64,000 nucleotides of DNA from Methylomicrobium agile (GTDB taxonomy: Bacteria; Pseudomonadota; Gammaproteobacteria; Methylococcales; Methylomonadaceae), in NCBI RefSeq assembly GCF_000733855.1, contig NZ_JPOJ01000004.1, forward strand, positions 1-64,000. The letters are read 5' to 3'. The notes beneath the pieces were generated by a model, which ran no database searches, had not been told where the DNA came from, and saw nothing but the letters and a program-made list of their open reading frames with translations. Position 1 is the first letter of the stretch, and each line of letters starts with the position of its first letter. This document shows, piece by piece, positions 19,620 to 29,778 of this stretch. The translations under genes were made by a program, and so were the position numbers.

Positions 19620-21616
19620 CAACAACCAACGCATATTCGACGGACGGTACCCTTCGATTCGGTGCCGTTCCAGAGCCAGGTCAACTCGTCGAAGTCAGGC
19701 GTCGTCAATGGGTGGTGACCGATGTATCCAGCGGAGCCTTGTCTCCATCGGGTAACGGCGACCAACACCTCGTTGGTCTGTCATCGCTGGACGAAGATTC
19801 CATGGGTGAAGAGATACAGGTCGTCTGGCAGATGGAGGCCGGAGCCCATGTTCTGGAAAAGGCGGGCTTGCCGTCGATCACAGGCTGGGACAATAACGAT
19901 CGACTGGAAGCCTTTCTCGACGCCGTTCGCTGGGGAGCCGTAACTAACGCGGATCGCTCCTTTCTGCAATCCCCTTTCCGGAGCGGGATAACCATCGAGG
20001 ACTACCAGCTCGATCCGTTGGTTCGAGCGGTCGAGATGGCCCGCGTCAATCTCCTCATTGCGGACGACGTCGGTTTGGGTAAGACGATTGAGGCTGGACT
20101 GGTCATCCAAGAGCTACTCGTGCGTCATCGTGCCAGGACCGTGTTCGTCGTTTGCCCCGCCAGCCTGCAGGTCAAATGGCAGACCGAGATGCAGGAAAAA
20201 TTCGGCCTCGAGTTTCGGATCGTCGACACCGACTACGTCAAGCGCCTCCGTCGTGAGCGTGGTATCCACGTAAATCCCTGGACGTCTTATCCACGACTCG
20301 TCACCTCGATGGACTGGATGAAGAGCGGAGAGGGGTTACGCTTGTTGAAGGACGTCCTCCCTCATCACATAACTTACCCACGCAAATTCGACATCCTGGT
20401 CGTCGACGAGGCACACAACGTAGCACCGGCGTCGGCGTCCATGTATGCGCTTGAAAGCCAAAGAACGCGATTGATTCGATCGCTCGCCCCTCATTTTACC
20501 CATCGGCTGTTTCTGAGCGCCACGCCCCACAACGGATATCAGGAATCGTTCACCTCGTTGCTGGAGTTGCTGGACGATCAGCGGTTCGCCAGGACGGTGA
20601 TGCCAGACGAAAAACAACTTCATCGAGTCATGGTTCGTCGTCTGAAGAGCGATATCGTCGACGCGAACGGCAAACCGGTGTTTCCGGTGCGTAAGCTCGA
20701 AGGTCTCGAAATCGACTACTCCGAGGATGAGCGCCAGATTCACACCTTGCTCGGAGAATACACGGCCGACCGTTCGAAGAGCGTAAAAGGCACGCGCTTC
20801 GAATATGGAACCGATTTCGTTCACATGCTTCTCAAGAAACGTCTCTTTTCCTCGCCGATGGCTTTCGCGCTTACACTGGCGAAACATCGGGAAACTCTCG
20901 AGCGCGGCAAGCCAAAAGGCGATCACGACGCCATGGACGATCGCATTCTGCGCAAGGCGATCCTGAAAACAGAAGAGGAGTATTCGGACGATTCGCTGGT
21001 CGAAGAAGCCCAGCACGAAGCGGTCGAGGTGGTGGGTGAACTCGCGCCACCGTTGTCACGCGAGCAGAGAGACATGCTCGACCGTCTCTCCGCATGGGCG
21101 GAGAAAGCACGCAACCGTGTCGACTCGAAAGCCAAGGCCATTCTCGACTGGCTCGAGAACCATCTGAAGACGGATGGATTCTGGAATGGAAAGCGCGTGA
21201 TTCTGTTCACCGAATACCGGGCCACCCATTCGTGGCTCCACCAGATTCTCACAGCCAACGGCTACGGCGGCGATCGATTGATGTACCTGCACGGAAGCAT
21301 GCTGCCGGAGGAGCGCGAGTCGGTTAAAGCTGCGTTCCAGGCGCATCCGGACATTTCACCGGTCCGCATTCTGCTCGCTACCGACGCGGCCTCTGAAGGC
21401 ATCGACCTTCAGAACCATTGCAACTACCTCATCCACGTCGAGATTCCGTGGAATCCAAATGTCATGGAACAGCGCAACGGTCGTATCGACCGCCACGGGC
21501 AGAAGCAAGACGCGGTTTTCATCTGGCATCCGGTGGGGAAAGGCTTCTCCGCGAGAGCCGTCGACAGATCGTAAGCGGCCAGCGGAACCACATAGCCAGG
21601 ACTAAAACGTTATGAT

Positions 21617-23251
21617 TTAATCCGCGAAGCGAAGAGGCAGAAGCTCGTCGATGCGACTGTTGGGCCAAGTTGGGAGCTTTTCCAGGGTTTCTTTTAGCCA
21701 TACCGCTGGATCGAACCCGTTGAGCTTGGCGGTGCCGAGCAAGGTTTGAATGATGGCGGCACGCTGGCCGGCGCGTTCGGAGCCTACGAACAACCAGTTT
21801 TTTTTGCCCAATGCAATCGGACGAATGCTGTTTTCGATCGGGTTATTGTCGATCGGCAGATCACCAGTCTCGGCGTAGCGCGTGAGCGCAGCCCATCGCT
21901 TCAAACTGTAGTCGATCGCTTTGGCGGTGGCACTGCCGGGCGCGGTGCGCAAACGGGTTTGCTGAAGCCAGTCGTGGAAGGCTGCCAAGGTCGGCAGCGT
22001 TTTTTCGACACGCAGGGCTTGGCGCCCATCGGGCGTTAGGTCACTCCCTTCGGCTTCAATCGCATACAGCACCGCGATGCGGTTCAAGGCTTCGTGCGCG
22101 ATCGGGCTCTGGCTGGCCTGGAACAAGTCGAAGAATTTCCGCCGTGCATGCGCCCAACAGGCGAGCTCGATGCACGGTTCAAGCAGGCGTTGATCCTCGG
22201 GATGCGCGCGGGCGGCCGCAAACAGGGCTTTGTAGCCGGCATAGTCGTCGACGACGAGGTGGCCTTGCCAGTCTTGCAGAAACTGCTGCGCATGCCGGCC
22301 GCTGCGGCCGGCTTGATAGTCGAAGACGAGGATCTTCGGTCCCGGCTGCAAGTCGTTGCTGCGATACGCCCACAAATAGGCCTTTTTCGTTTTGCCGTTG
22401 CCGGGATCCAATTGCGGCACCGGCGTCTCATCCGCATGCAGGCAATCGCGTTGCAAGAGGTGCCAGGCCAGACGGTCTGCCAAAGGCTCTAAGGCGACGC
22501 CGAGGCGTCCGACCCAGTCGGCCAGGGTGGAGCGGGACAAGGTTACGCCGTCGCGGGCAGCGATCTGTTCCAACCGGTACAGCGGCAGGTGATCCAGAAA
22601 TTTACTGATCATCACCCAACTCAACAAACCGACCGCCGCCATGCCGCCATCGATCACCGCCGGCGGAATCGGCGCCGCGGTCACGGTTTCACAGCGCCGG
22701 CAGGCATATTGCGGGCGGATGTGCCGATGCACGAAGAACTTGGCCGGCTCGACGTCCAGTTGCTCGGTCACATCCTCGCCGATCTTGACCAAGTCCCGGC
22801 CGCAGTGCCCGCAGGTGCAGGACTCGGGTTCATGCCGGTGCTCGACGCGGGGCAAGTGAGCGGGCAACAGCTGACGACCGGCACGCAGGCGTTTCGGACG
22901 AGCCACCGTTGCACAAGGGCTGTCATCCTGCAGTTGCTCGACTTCGGCTTCAATCGCCGAAATATCCGTGTTCCAGGTTTCCTCGAAGACATCCCGCTGC
23001 AGCGGAGCCAAGGCTTCGCTCTTGGTACTGAAACGGATGCGCTTGTAATAGGCCAACTCGTGCGTCAGCGCGGCGATTTTGACCTCTTTGGCTTGCAGGC
23101 TGGCGTCCTTCGTTTGCAGGAGTTGCTGCTGATTCGCAATGGTTTGAGCATCCTGCGCCGCTTGCTCGACAAGCGTCTGAAGCATTGCCGCGACTTGGGC
23201 TTTAGCGGCCGGTTCCAGGTTGAGTTGATCGAGTTCAGCGAGCAAATTCAT
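21617..23251 (-). CDS. tnpC: IS66 transposase TnpC
   Basis: 544 residues. An N-terminal leucine-rich helix region is followed by the zinc-finger IS66 segment (ESCTCGHCGRDLVKIGEDVTEQLD...YACRRCE). The DDE core has DETPVPQ, VDDYAGYK and ENSIRPIALGKKNWLF, and the C-terminal IS66 tail ends in RIDELLPLRF. Catalytic enzyme of the element. It is oriented against drmD, so no read-through fusion of drmD is expected. Confidence 0.95.
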   Translation of the reverse strand: MNLLAELDQLNLEPAAKAQVAAMLQTLVEQAAQDAQTIANQQQLLQTKDASLQAKEVKIAALTHELAYYKRIRFSTKSEALAPLQRDVFEETWNTDISAIEAEVEQLQDDSPCATVARPKRLRAGRQLLPAHLPRVEHRHEPESCTCGHCGRDLVKIGEDVTEQLDVEPAKFFVHRHIRPQYACRRCETVTAAPIPPAVIDGGMAAVGLLSWVMISKFLDHLPLYRLEQIAARDGVTLSRSTLADWVGRLGVALEPLADRLAWHLLQRDCLHADETPVPQLDPGNGKTKKAYLWAYRSNDLQPGPKILVFDYQAGRSGRHAQQFLQDWQGHLVVDDYAGYKALFAAARAHPEDQRLLEPCIELACWAHARRKFFDLFQASQSPIAHEALNRIAVLYAIEAEGSDLTPDGRQALRVEKTLPTLAAFHDWLQQTRLRTAPGSATAKAIDYSLKRWAALTRYAETGDLPIDNNPIENSIRPIALGKKNWLFVGSERAGQRAAIIQTLLGTAKLNGFDPAVWLKETLEKLPTWPNSRIDELLPLRFAD

Positions 23252-23325
23252 GGGGGATATTATACCGCACTCATCCCCTGAAAGCCTTGATATGACTGAT
23301 GTTCAAGAGGATTTTATCGTTAACA

Positions 23326-23676
23326 TCAGACTCGCCATTCCGCCGAGGGTTGAGCCGATAACCGTTGCCAATCGACACCGGCGGCCAACCACTGCCACTG
23401 GGCCGGACTGATCGCAAACACCGGATCAGAGGCCTGGGGCCAGACAAAACTGCCTCGATGCAAGCGCCGCTGACAGAGCCACACGCCATTGCCGTCCCAC
23501 AGCAACAGGCGCAAGCGGTTGCCGGCACGGTTGCGGAAGATGAAGGCCGACCCAGCACACGGCGAATGACCCAGGCTCTGCTGCACGATCGTGGTTAAGC
23601 CATCCAGGCCGCGCCGCATGTCGACCGGCGCCACCGCCAGCCAAATCTGTGCCGGGCTCGCGATCAGGCCAGGCAT
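23326..23676 (-). CDS. tnpB: IS66 accessory protein TnpB
   Basis: 116 residues of the IS66 Orf2 family, with the family core VDMRRGLDGL...GSAFIFRNRAGNRLRLLLWDGNGVWL. Required for IS66 transposition along with TnpA and TnpC in characterised members. Start taken at the ATG at 23676, which overlaps tnpA by 13 bp. Confidence 0.93.
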   Translation of the reverse strand: MPGLIASPAQIWLAVAPVDMRRGLDGLTTIVQQSLGHSPCAGSAFIFRNRAGNRLRLLLWDGNGVWLCQRRLHRGSFVWPQASDPVFAISPAQWQWLAAGVDWQRLSAQPSAEWRV

Positions 23677-23951
23677 CGCAACAGCTCCGCGAGCCAACTC
23701 GCCGGCATCGAAGCCGGCAGTTCCAGGCGATGGCCCTGAGCATGGGTAAAGACAATGACCTCAGTGACAGCCGGTTGAATCTGCACCGGTATCAAGGCCG
23801 TCGAATCCTGCTTGGGTAATTTGCGATAATCGCTCAGCCGTGCTGTGAACGTACGGACATTGAGTTGCTGTGCTGCGCAATACGCGGCTTGCGACAAACC
23901 ACTGCGTTGCCACGCTTCGATATGCTGACGCCATTTCGCTGTGATGGCCAT
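23664..23951 (-). CDS. tnpA: IS66 accessory protein TnpA
   Basis: 95 residues from the ATG at 23951. The N-terminal HTH-like segment WRQHIEAWQRSGLSQAAYCAAQQLNVRTF is typical of IS66 TnpA. First gene of the tnpABC operon. Overlaps tnpB. Confidence 0.9.
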   Translation of the reverse strand: MAITAKWRQHIEAWQRSGLSQAAYCAAQQLNVRTFTARLSDYRKLPKQDSTALIPVQIQPAVTEVIVFTHAQGHRLELPASMPASWLAELLRCLA

Positions 23952-25252
23952 GCTAAAACTCCTGATCAAAAAAATCACAGGATGCCGCAGACGAAAACTA
24001 TTTTATAGGTGGCTCGGATGGACGCTTACGACAGATCCGTCAAGACTGGCGATGTCGCGGGCGATCACGAGTATCTGATACGTGCCGCCCTCAAGATCGA
24101 CACGATTCGTGAAGACCTCGGCAGCGTCGGGCCGGTCATCGCCAGGCAGATCGAGGAGGCCATGCTCGGCAGGCGCAGCGACTTAGATACCGTATCGGCA
24201 GAGGCTAAAGCCGCCAAGGCGAGGAAGTTCGTAGCGGCGGAAAAACGTCTTCAGGAACGCATCGCCCGCCTGCACGAGAGGCTCATGGAAGCTAAGAACG
24301 ATTTCCATCTGTCTCCAGAACACATTTCGCGTGCCGTCGAGGTCGCGTTGGATCTAGCCGAAAAGCCACCGCTTAAGCCCATCGCGGCCAATGATGGCGA
24401 AAACGGAAGCATTTTCGAAGTGCCCGTCCTGCCCGGCTCCTGGGGCAGAGCCACCGTTGGACTGGATCATCCGCATACCGGCGTTCGTCGACCGATTACC
24501 TTCGATCACGAAGTCGCCAAAGGAAGGGACGATGTCGTCCTGGCCCATCTCAATCACAGGCTGGTGCAGATGTGTCTGCGCTTGCTTCGCGAGCAGATAT
24601 GGAAGCTCGACGACGTCAAGCGACTTCACCGCGTGGTGGTCCGCACCGTGCCCGACAGCGAGTTGAGTGTCCCGGCAGTGGCCGTCTGGTCGCGTTTGGT
24701 AATCACCGGTGGAGACCACCACCGTCTTCACGAAGAGCTGACCCTCGCCGGTGGCGAATTAGAACACAAACGGTTCGCTCGTATTACCCAAGTCGGCAAA
24801 CTGGAAGCCCTAATAACCAAAGGCTCTCCAACCGAACCCGATAGGGCGCTGTTCGACGTGCTGAAAGACAGGTTCGAGCGCCACGAAGACACTCTCATGG
24901 CCGCCATCGAAGCAAGGTCCAGAGACCGCTTGAAATATCTCGAGAACACGCTCGACAGGCGTATGAAAAGCGAAATCGCCGACGTTCGAACCGTTTTGGA
25001 CGAACTCGAAGCGAGTATACGAAAGGAACTGAAAGAAGATGGCAAAGCCATTCAGCTCGATATCTTCAGTGACGAAGAATTGGGACAAATAAAGAAAGAC
25101 ACGCAAGCGCTCGGATCTCGTTTGGCGCGTATTCCGGAAGAACGTGAAGAGGAAAAGGCCGCCATCGAGAAACACTATGCCAACCCCGTGGATCGCACCT
25201 TCCCCGTCGCTGTCGTGTTCTTGGTACCGGCTTCTCAATCAAGGATAAAGCA

Positions 25253-25888
25253 ATGAAATGGCAGGAGTACCAAGAAGCTGCCGCCGTACTTTACGAGCAG
25301 TTGGACGGATTCGGGACGATCCATCGCAACGTCTACTTGCCGGATCTTGTGACGGGACAACGCAGGCAAGTCGACGTAATGATCGAGATGACCGAGCGAG
25401 GACACTCGCTGCGCATGCTTATCGACGCCAAATTCCATTCAACACCTCTCGACGTTAAGGATATCGAAGAAGTCGCGGCACTTTCACAGGCTGTCGGAGC
25501 GCATAAAACAATTATCGTAGCGGCGAACGGCTTCACTTCTCCAGCCGAAGCCAAAGCTCGGTTCATTCAGTGCGATTTGATGACTCTGTCCATAGAAGAG
25601 GCTCTGGATCTCATCGTCCCTGACAAATGGAAAATGTGCCCGGTTTGCAACACCGACTGCATTGTCCTCGACCAAGACGGTATGACGCAGTTCGATAATG
25701 GCTTGATTTTCTGGTGGTTAGCCGGGCAGTGTCGTGGATGCAAGTGTGCTCGGGTTAATTGCCAAGATTGCGGACAAAAAATGTACATAGAAATCGGCAA
25801 ATCCCTGGTGTGTGGTTGTGGTCATGAGTGGCATTGCACCGATGAAGGAGTTGGCATCGAACTCTTCAAGGAAGAGCCCCAATGGTGA
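25253..25888 (+). CDS. Restriction-endonuclease-like protein with zinc ribbon, in DISARM operon
   Basis: 211 residues. The N-terminal half has an Mrr-like PD-(D/E)XK arrangement: D in RRQVDVMIEM and the D-x-K pair in RMLIDAKFHS, followed by IEEVAALSQAVGAHKTIIVAANGF. The C-terminal half is cysteine-rich (CPVCNTDC, CRGCKC, CQDCG, CGCGHEWHC) and should form zinc ribbons. Coupled to drmD by an ATGA overlap and to drmMI by a 7-bp overlap, so it is part of the operon. It is not among the standard five class 1 DISARM genes, and I infer an added DNA-cutting or sensing role. Confidence 0.8.
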   Translation: MKWQEYQEAAAVLYEQLDGFGTIHRNVYLPDLVTGQRRQVDVMIEMTERGHSLRMLIDAKFHSTPLDVKDIEEVAALSQAVGAHKTIIVAANGFTSPAEAKARFIQCDLMTLSIEEALDLIVPDKWKMCPVCNTDCIVLDQDGMTQFDNGLIFWWLAGQCRGCKCARVNCQDCGQKMYIEIGKSLVCGCGHEWHCTDEGVGIELFKEEPQW

Positions 25889-28800
25889 AGAATCTATCTA
25901 AACACGCCGAATGGCTCTCCCTGATCGAGATATCCGGCCCTTTCCTGACCGTATCCATGCTGGACAAAGCGTTCCCGCAAGGGCTGGAAGCGGTGGAAAC
26001 TCCGCGACGCCAGAAACTCAGGGCTGCCTACGAGGAATGGCGCGAGGCGGTGGACCAGGAAGACAAATTGCTACCGGAATTGCACCGGGAATGGGTCCGT
26101 CTGGTACTGACGGAAATGCTCGAATACGACCAAGAATCCCTCGTCTGCGCTGGCGACTGGCCGGACGAACTCCCGAGCGTTTCATCGCAGGAACATGCCG
26201 GAACGTTCAAACCCGACTGGATCGTCCGCTCTCCCGCAGACGGAAAGCCGCGCCTGTTCATCGCCGTTCTGCCGTCGGACACCGATCTCGAATCGGTCCA
26301 GCGAGGTGACGGCTGGCCCGTTTCTTTCCAGGAGCGCATGACTCTGCTCTGCCGCGCCCATGGCGTGCGCGTGGGACTTTTGACCGATGGCGAACGTTGG
26401 ATGCTGGTCAACGCGCCGGTCGGCTCTACCTCCAGCCAGGCGTCGTGGTACGCCCGCCTTTGGTTCCAGGAGCCGATCACGCTGAAGGCCTTCCAGTCTT
26501 TGCTCGGTGTCCGGCGCTGTTTTGGCCCGGCGGAAGACACCTTGGAATCGCTTCTGGACGAATCCCTCAAGCATCACGAGGAGGTCACGGACACCCTCGG
26601 CGAGCAGGTCCGTCGTGCGGTCGAGGTGCTCGTACAGTGCCTCGACAAGGCCGACGAGGACCGCAATCGGGAACTCCTCCGCGACGTGAAACCCGCCGAG
26701 CTCTACGAGGCCGGGCTGACGGTGATGATGCGGCTGGTGTTCGTCCTCTGCGCCGAGGAGCGCGGGCTGCTCCTTCTCGGCGATTCGGTATACGACCGGT
26801 GTTACGCCGTTTCCACCCTGCGCGGACAACTGGCAGAAGAAGCCGATCGTCACGGGCCGGAAGTGCTCGACAGCCGTCACGATGCCTGGGCTAGATTGCT
26901 CGCCGTGTTCCGGGCCGTCTATGGCGGCATCGAGCATGAAAGCCTGCGGATGTCCGCCTTGGGCGGCTCGCTGTTCGATCCCGACCGTTTTCCGTTCCTG
27001 GAGGGACGGGCCAAGGGCACCCATTGGCGGGACACCTCGGCCGCTCCGCTGCCCATCGACAACCGCACCGTGCTGCTGCTCTTGAATTCGTTGCAGATTT
27101 TGGAACAGTCGGGCGGAGCGCTGCTGCTGTCCTATCGTGCGCTCGATGTCGAGCAGATCGGACATGTTTACGAAGGCCTGCTCGAACACACCGTGGCTCG
27201 CGTTCCCCGCGTAACCCTAGGTCTACAAGGGTCACAGAAGGCGAAGAATCCTAACATGGCGCTCGCGGAACTGGAATCGGCGCGGCTGGACGGCGAGGCG
27301 GCGCTCGTCAAATTGGTTCTGGACGTAACCGGGCGGAGCGAATCGGCCATCAGGAACGGCCTTTCGAAACCCTCCGACGATACGGTCTTCGGCCGGGTGT
27401 TGGGTGTCTGCGGTGGAGACACCGAATTGGCCGAACGTATCCGCCCCTTCACGAACCTGCTCCGCACCAACGCCTGGGACGATCCGATCGTCTATCGCGA
27501 CAATTCGTTCATGGTCACTCTCGGGGCCAACAGGCGTGAGACCGGCACCCACTACACCCCGAAATCCCTCACCGAGAGTATCGTCACCACCACGCTCGAA
27601 CCGGTGGTGTACGTCGGCCCGGCCGAGGGCAAGCCCCGCGAGGAATGGACGCTCAAGTCGTCTCGGGAGATTCTAGACCTCAAAGTCTGCGACCCCGCCA
27701 TGGGTTCGGGGGCTTTCCTCGTTCAGGCCTGCCGCTATCTCGGCGAGAAGCTGGTGGAGGCTTGGTTGCACGAAGAGTCAGCCGGAAAGGCCATCACCGT
27801 CGACGGCGAGGCGCTCGTCCAGCTCGGCGCGGAGGAACCTCTGCCGTCCCATCTCGACGAACGACTGACCATCGCCCGCCGCCTGGTGGCCGAGCGCTGC
27901 CTGTACGGGGTGGACGTCAATCCGCTGGCCGTGGAGCTGGCCAAGCTCTCCATCTGGTTGGTGACCCTCGCCAAGGGCAGGCCGTTCGGCTTTCTCGATC
28001 ACAACCTCCGCTCTGGCGACAGTCTGCTGGGCATCCACCGGCTGGAACAGCTCACGCAGTTGCGGATGGATATGAGTTCTGGGCGGCCGTACCAGCTTCG
28101 AATCTTCGGGCAGAACATCGAGGCGGCGGTCAACGAGGCCATCGAACTGCGCAAACGACTCCGCGCCACGACCATCCGGGACATAAAGGATGTCGAGGCG
28201 ATGGCCCGGCTGGATCGCGAGGCGCGGCGGAAACTCGAATCCGTCGAACTGATCGCCGACGCCATGATAGGCGAGGCGCTCCGATGTGGAGGCAATTCCC
28301 GGGCTCTCGATGCCGCGCTGGACACGCTTGCGACCATGGCGGGAGATTTCCTGAGCGGCATCGAGAAAATGGGGGAGCAGATTGCCCAGCATGCTCGAGC
28401 AATTATTGGAGCCGAGCTATTAGATGAAACACTTCAAAGAAGACCATTTCACTGGATTATTGAGTTTCCTGAAGTTTTCCTTCGAGATGAACCTGGCTTT
28501 GATGGGGTGGTTGCAAATCCGCCATGGGGCGCAGCGGTTTCAGCAAATACTCAGCGAATTTGGAAAGAGCAACATGCAGGCAGTTTGGACCGACTAGTTG
28601 ATTCTTTTCATCTATTCATCTTGCGAGCTTATGAAATCTCACGAAATGACAGCCAAGGGGTTGTTGGCTACCTTGTCCCAGATGTTCTACTCTACCAAGG
28701 CTACTCTCAACATCTTCGCACCTTAATTCTTTCGAAAGCAAAAATCGTCAAGGTCTGCAACGTTGGCGGCGGTGTGTTTGTCAGAGTGACACGACCGTGT

Positions 28801-29778
28801 TGTTACATAGTCTTTTCCAAGAACTTTCAAGGAGACTCGCAGATTTCTATAGTTAAATGGCGAGTCTCCCATTCGCCAGAAGAAAAAAATGGCGATTCTG
28901 ACTTTTTTATTAAGCAAACATCACTCCTCTCTTTTCCTGGGTGTGTAATTCCAACAGGAAATATGGAGGATTTTATTATGGCCGCAGAATATGTGGCGGC
29001 TCTGCCGTGCAAAATTTCAGACCTTGTTGATGAACATGGGATTCAAAGAGGCGTAAGTGCAGACAACAAAGATGTATTCGTGGTGACAAAAGAAAAAAGT
29101 GAAACCGAAAAAATTGAGCAAGAGTTTTTGAAGCCAGTTGTCACTGGTGGCATTCACATAAAACCATTTAACATTGAAACAGAGTTGCCGCTAGTAATAT
29201 ATACGACCAAAGACGTTACTGCTGAAGAAATCCCAAATATTTTGAAATGGGTAGAGAGCAATTCAGAGAAAATTACATGCAAAGAAGTAAAGCAAGGCAA
29301 GCATCCAATCTATGCGCTTCACAGACCGCGTGATTTTAGAATTTTTGAGAAGAAAGCCAAAATCCTCGGTGTAATTACCTCGGACCGACCAAAAGTCGCG
29401 GTTGATGAAAATAGTCTATACGCAATGGATGGAATTTACGTCTTTGCCCTCCGAAACAACATTGACCCGTATTTTCTTGCGGGAGTGCTTAATTCAAGCT
29501 TAATGGCGAAGATTTATCGGGTTTTCTCTCAGGAAGAAGGCCGGGTTATGGCTCAAGTTAAGCCGACGATAATCGCCCAACTTCCCATCGTTGATCCAAA
29601 TCAACAAGAAAAAGATCTGATAGATATGGTGTCAGAAATATCGAAAACGTCGAAGAGACTTCACGCGTCTCACTCAAATGACGATTCAAGAGCGGCAGCA
29701 TTAAATCATTTGGACAACCTCGTCGTTGCACTGTTTGAATTAGCAAGGGGCAGATATGAGCGCAGACAACTTTCATAA
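25882..29778 (+). CDS. drmMI: DrmMI adenine-N6 DNA methyltransferase
   Basis: 1298 residues. The N-terminal 560 or so resemble the nuclease-like/helical part of type IIG enzymes. The N6-adenine methyltransferase core has motif I CDPAMGSGAFLVQA (about 596-609), YGVDVNPLAVELAK and motif IV VVANPPWGAAV (about 877-887). The C-terminal 400 or so residues would hold target recognition. Base composition drops sharply from about 28390 (codon 836) to the gene end, while DrmA and the first two thirds of this gene are GC-rich, suggesting that the catalytic NPPW segment onward was replaced by recombination. It marks host DNA in class 1 DISARM. Overlaps drmA by 23 bp. Confidence 0.9.
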   Translation: MVKNLSKHAEWLSLIEISGPFLTVSMLDKAFPQGLEAVETPRRQKLRAAYEEWREAVDQEDKLLPELHREWVRLVLTEMLEYDQESLVCAGDWPDELPSVSSQEHAGTFKPDWIVRSPADGKPRLFIAVLPSDTDLESVQRGDGWPVSFQERMTLLCRAHGVRVGLLTDGERWMLVNAPVGSTSSQASWYARLWFQEPITLKAFQSLLGVRRCFGPAEDTLESLLDESLKHHEEVTDTLGEQVRRAVEVLVQCLDKADEDRNRELLRDVKPAELYEAGLTVMMRLVFVLCAEERGLLLLGDSVYDRCYAVSTLRGQLAEEADRHGPEVLDSRHDAWARLLAVFRAVYGGIEHESLRMSALGGSLFDPDRFPFLEGRAKGTHWRDTSAAPLPIDNRTVLLLLNSLQILEQSGGALLLSYRALDVEQIGHVYEGLLEHTVARVPRVTLGLQGSQKAKNPNMALAELESARLDGEAALVKLVLDVTGRSESAIRNGLSKPSDDTVFGRVLGVCGGDTELAERIRPFTNLLRTNAWDDPIVYRDNSFMVTLGANRRETGTHYTPKSLTESIVTTTLEPVVYVGPAEGKPREEWTLKSSREILDLKVCDPAMGSGAFLVQACRYLGEKLVEAWLHEESAGKAITVDGEALVQLGAEEPLPSHLDERLTIARRLVAERCLYGVDVNPLAVELAKLSIWLVTLAKGRPFGFLDHNLRSGDSLLGIHRLEQLTQLRMDMSSGRPYQLRIFGQNIEAAVNEAIELRKRLRATTIRDIKDVEAMARLDREARRKLESVELIADAMIGEALRCGGNSRALDAALDTLATMAGDFLSGIEKMGEQIAQHARAIIGAELLDETLQRRPFHWIIEFPEVFLRDEPGFDGVVANPPWGAAVSANTQRIWKEQHAGSLDRLVDSFHLFILRAYEISRNDSQGVVGYLVPDVLLYQGYSQHLRTLILSKAKIVKVCNVGGGVFVRVTRPCCYIVFSKNFQGDSQISIVKWRVSHSPEEKNGDSDFFIKQTSLLSFPGCVIPTGNMEDFIMAAEYVAALPCKISDLVDEHGIQRGVSADNKDVFVVTKEKSETEKIEQEFLKPVVTGGIHIKPFNIETELPLVIYTTKDVTAEEIPNILKWVESNSEKITCKEVKQGKHPIYALHRPRDFRIFEKKAKILGVITSDRPKVAVDENSLYAMDGIYVFALRNNIDPYFLAGVLNSSLMAKIYRVFSQEEGRVMAQVKPTIIAQLPIVDPNQQEKDLIDMVSEISKTSKRLHASHSNDDSRAAALNHLDNLVVALFELARGRYERRQLS

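Larger units (their letters stand above)
21571..24029 (-). mobile_element. IS66-family insertion in drmD
   Basis: 2459-bp element with GTAAGCG ends (GTAAGCGGCC left; GTAAGCGTCC right, minus strand) and an 8-bp target duplication GACAGATC at 21563-21570 and 24030-24037, the size usual for IS66. It carries tnpA, tnpB and tnpC on the minus strand, all intact, so it may still be active. Confidence 0.95.
19616..25256 (+). pseudogene. drmD: DrmD SNF2-like helicase, interrupted by IS66
   Basis: The N-terminal part is 19616-21570 and the C-terminal part 24038-25256. Removing IS66 and one copy of the GACAGATC duplication restores an in-frame 1057-codon gene, the size expected for class 1 DISARM DrmD. 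SNF2 motifs are present: I LIADDVGLGKTIEAGL, II VVDEAHN, III LFLSATPHNG, V ILLATDAASEGIDL and VI NGRIDRHGQ. The break falls about 650 residues in, just after motif VI, so the motor half could still be made but would lack the last 400 or so residues. The C-terminal half has an ORF beginning inside the IS66 end (24009). Confidence 0.9.
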
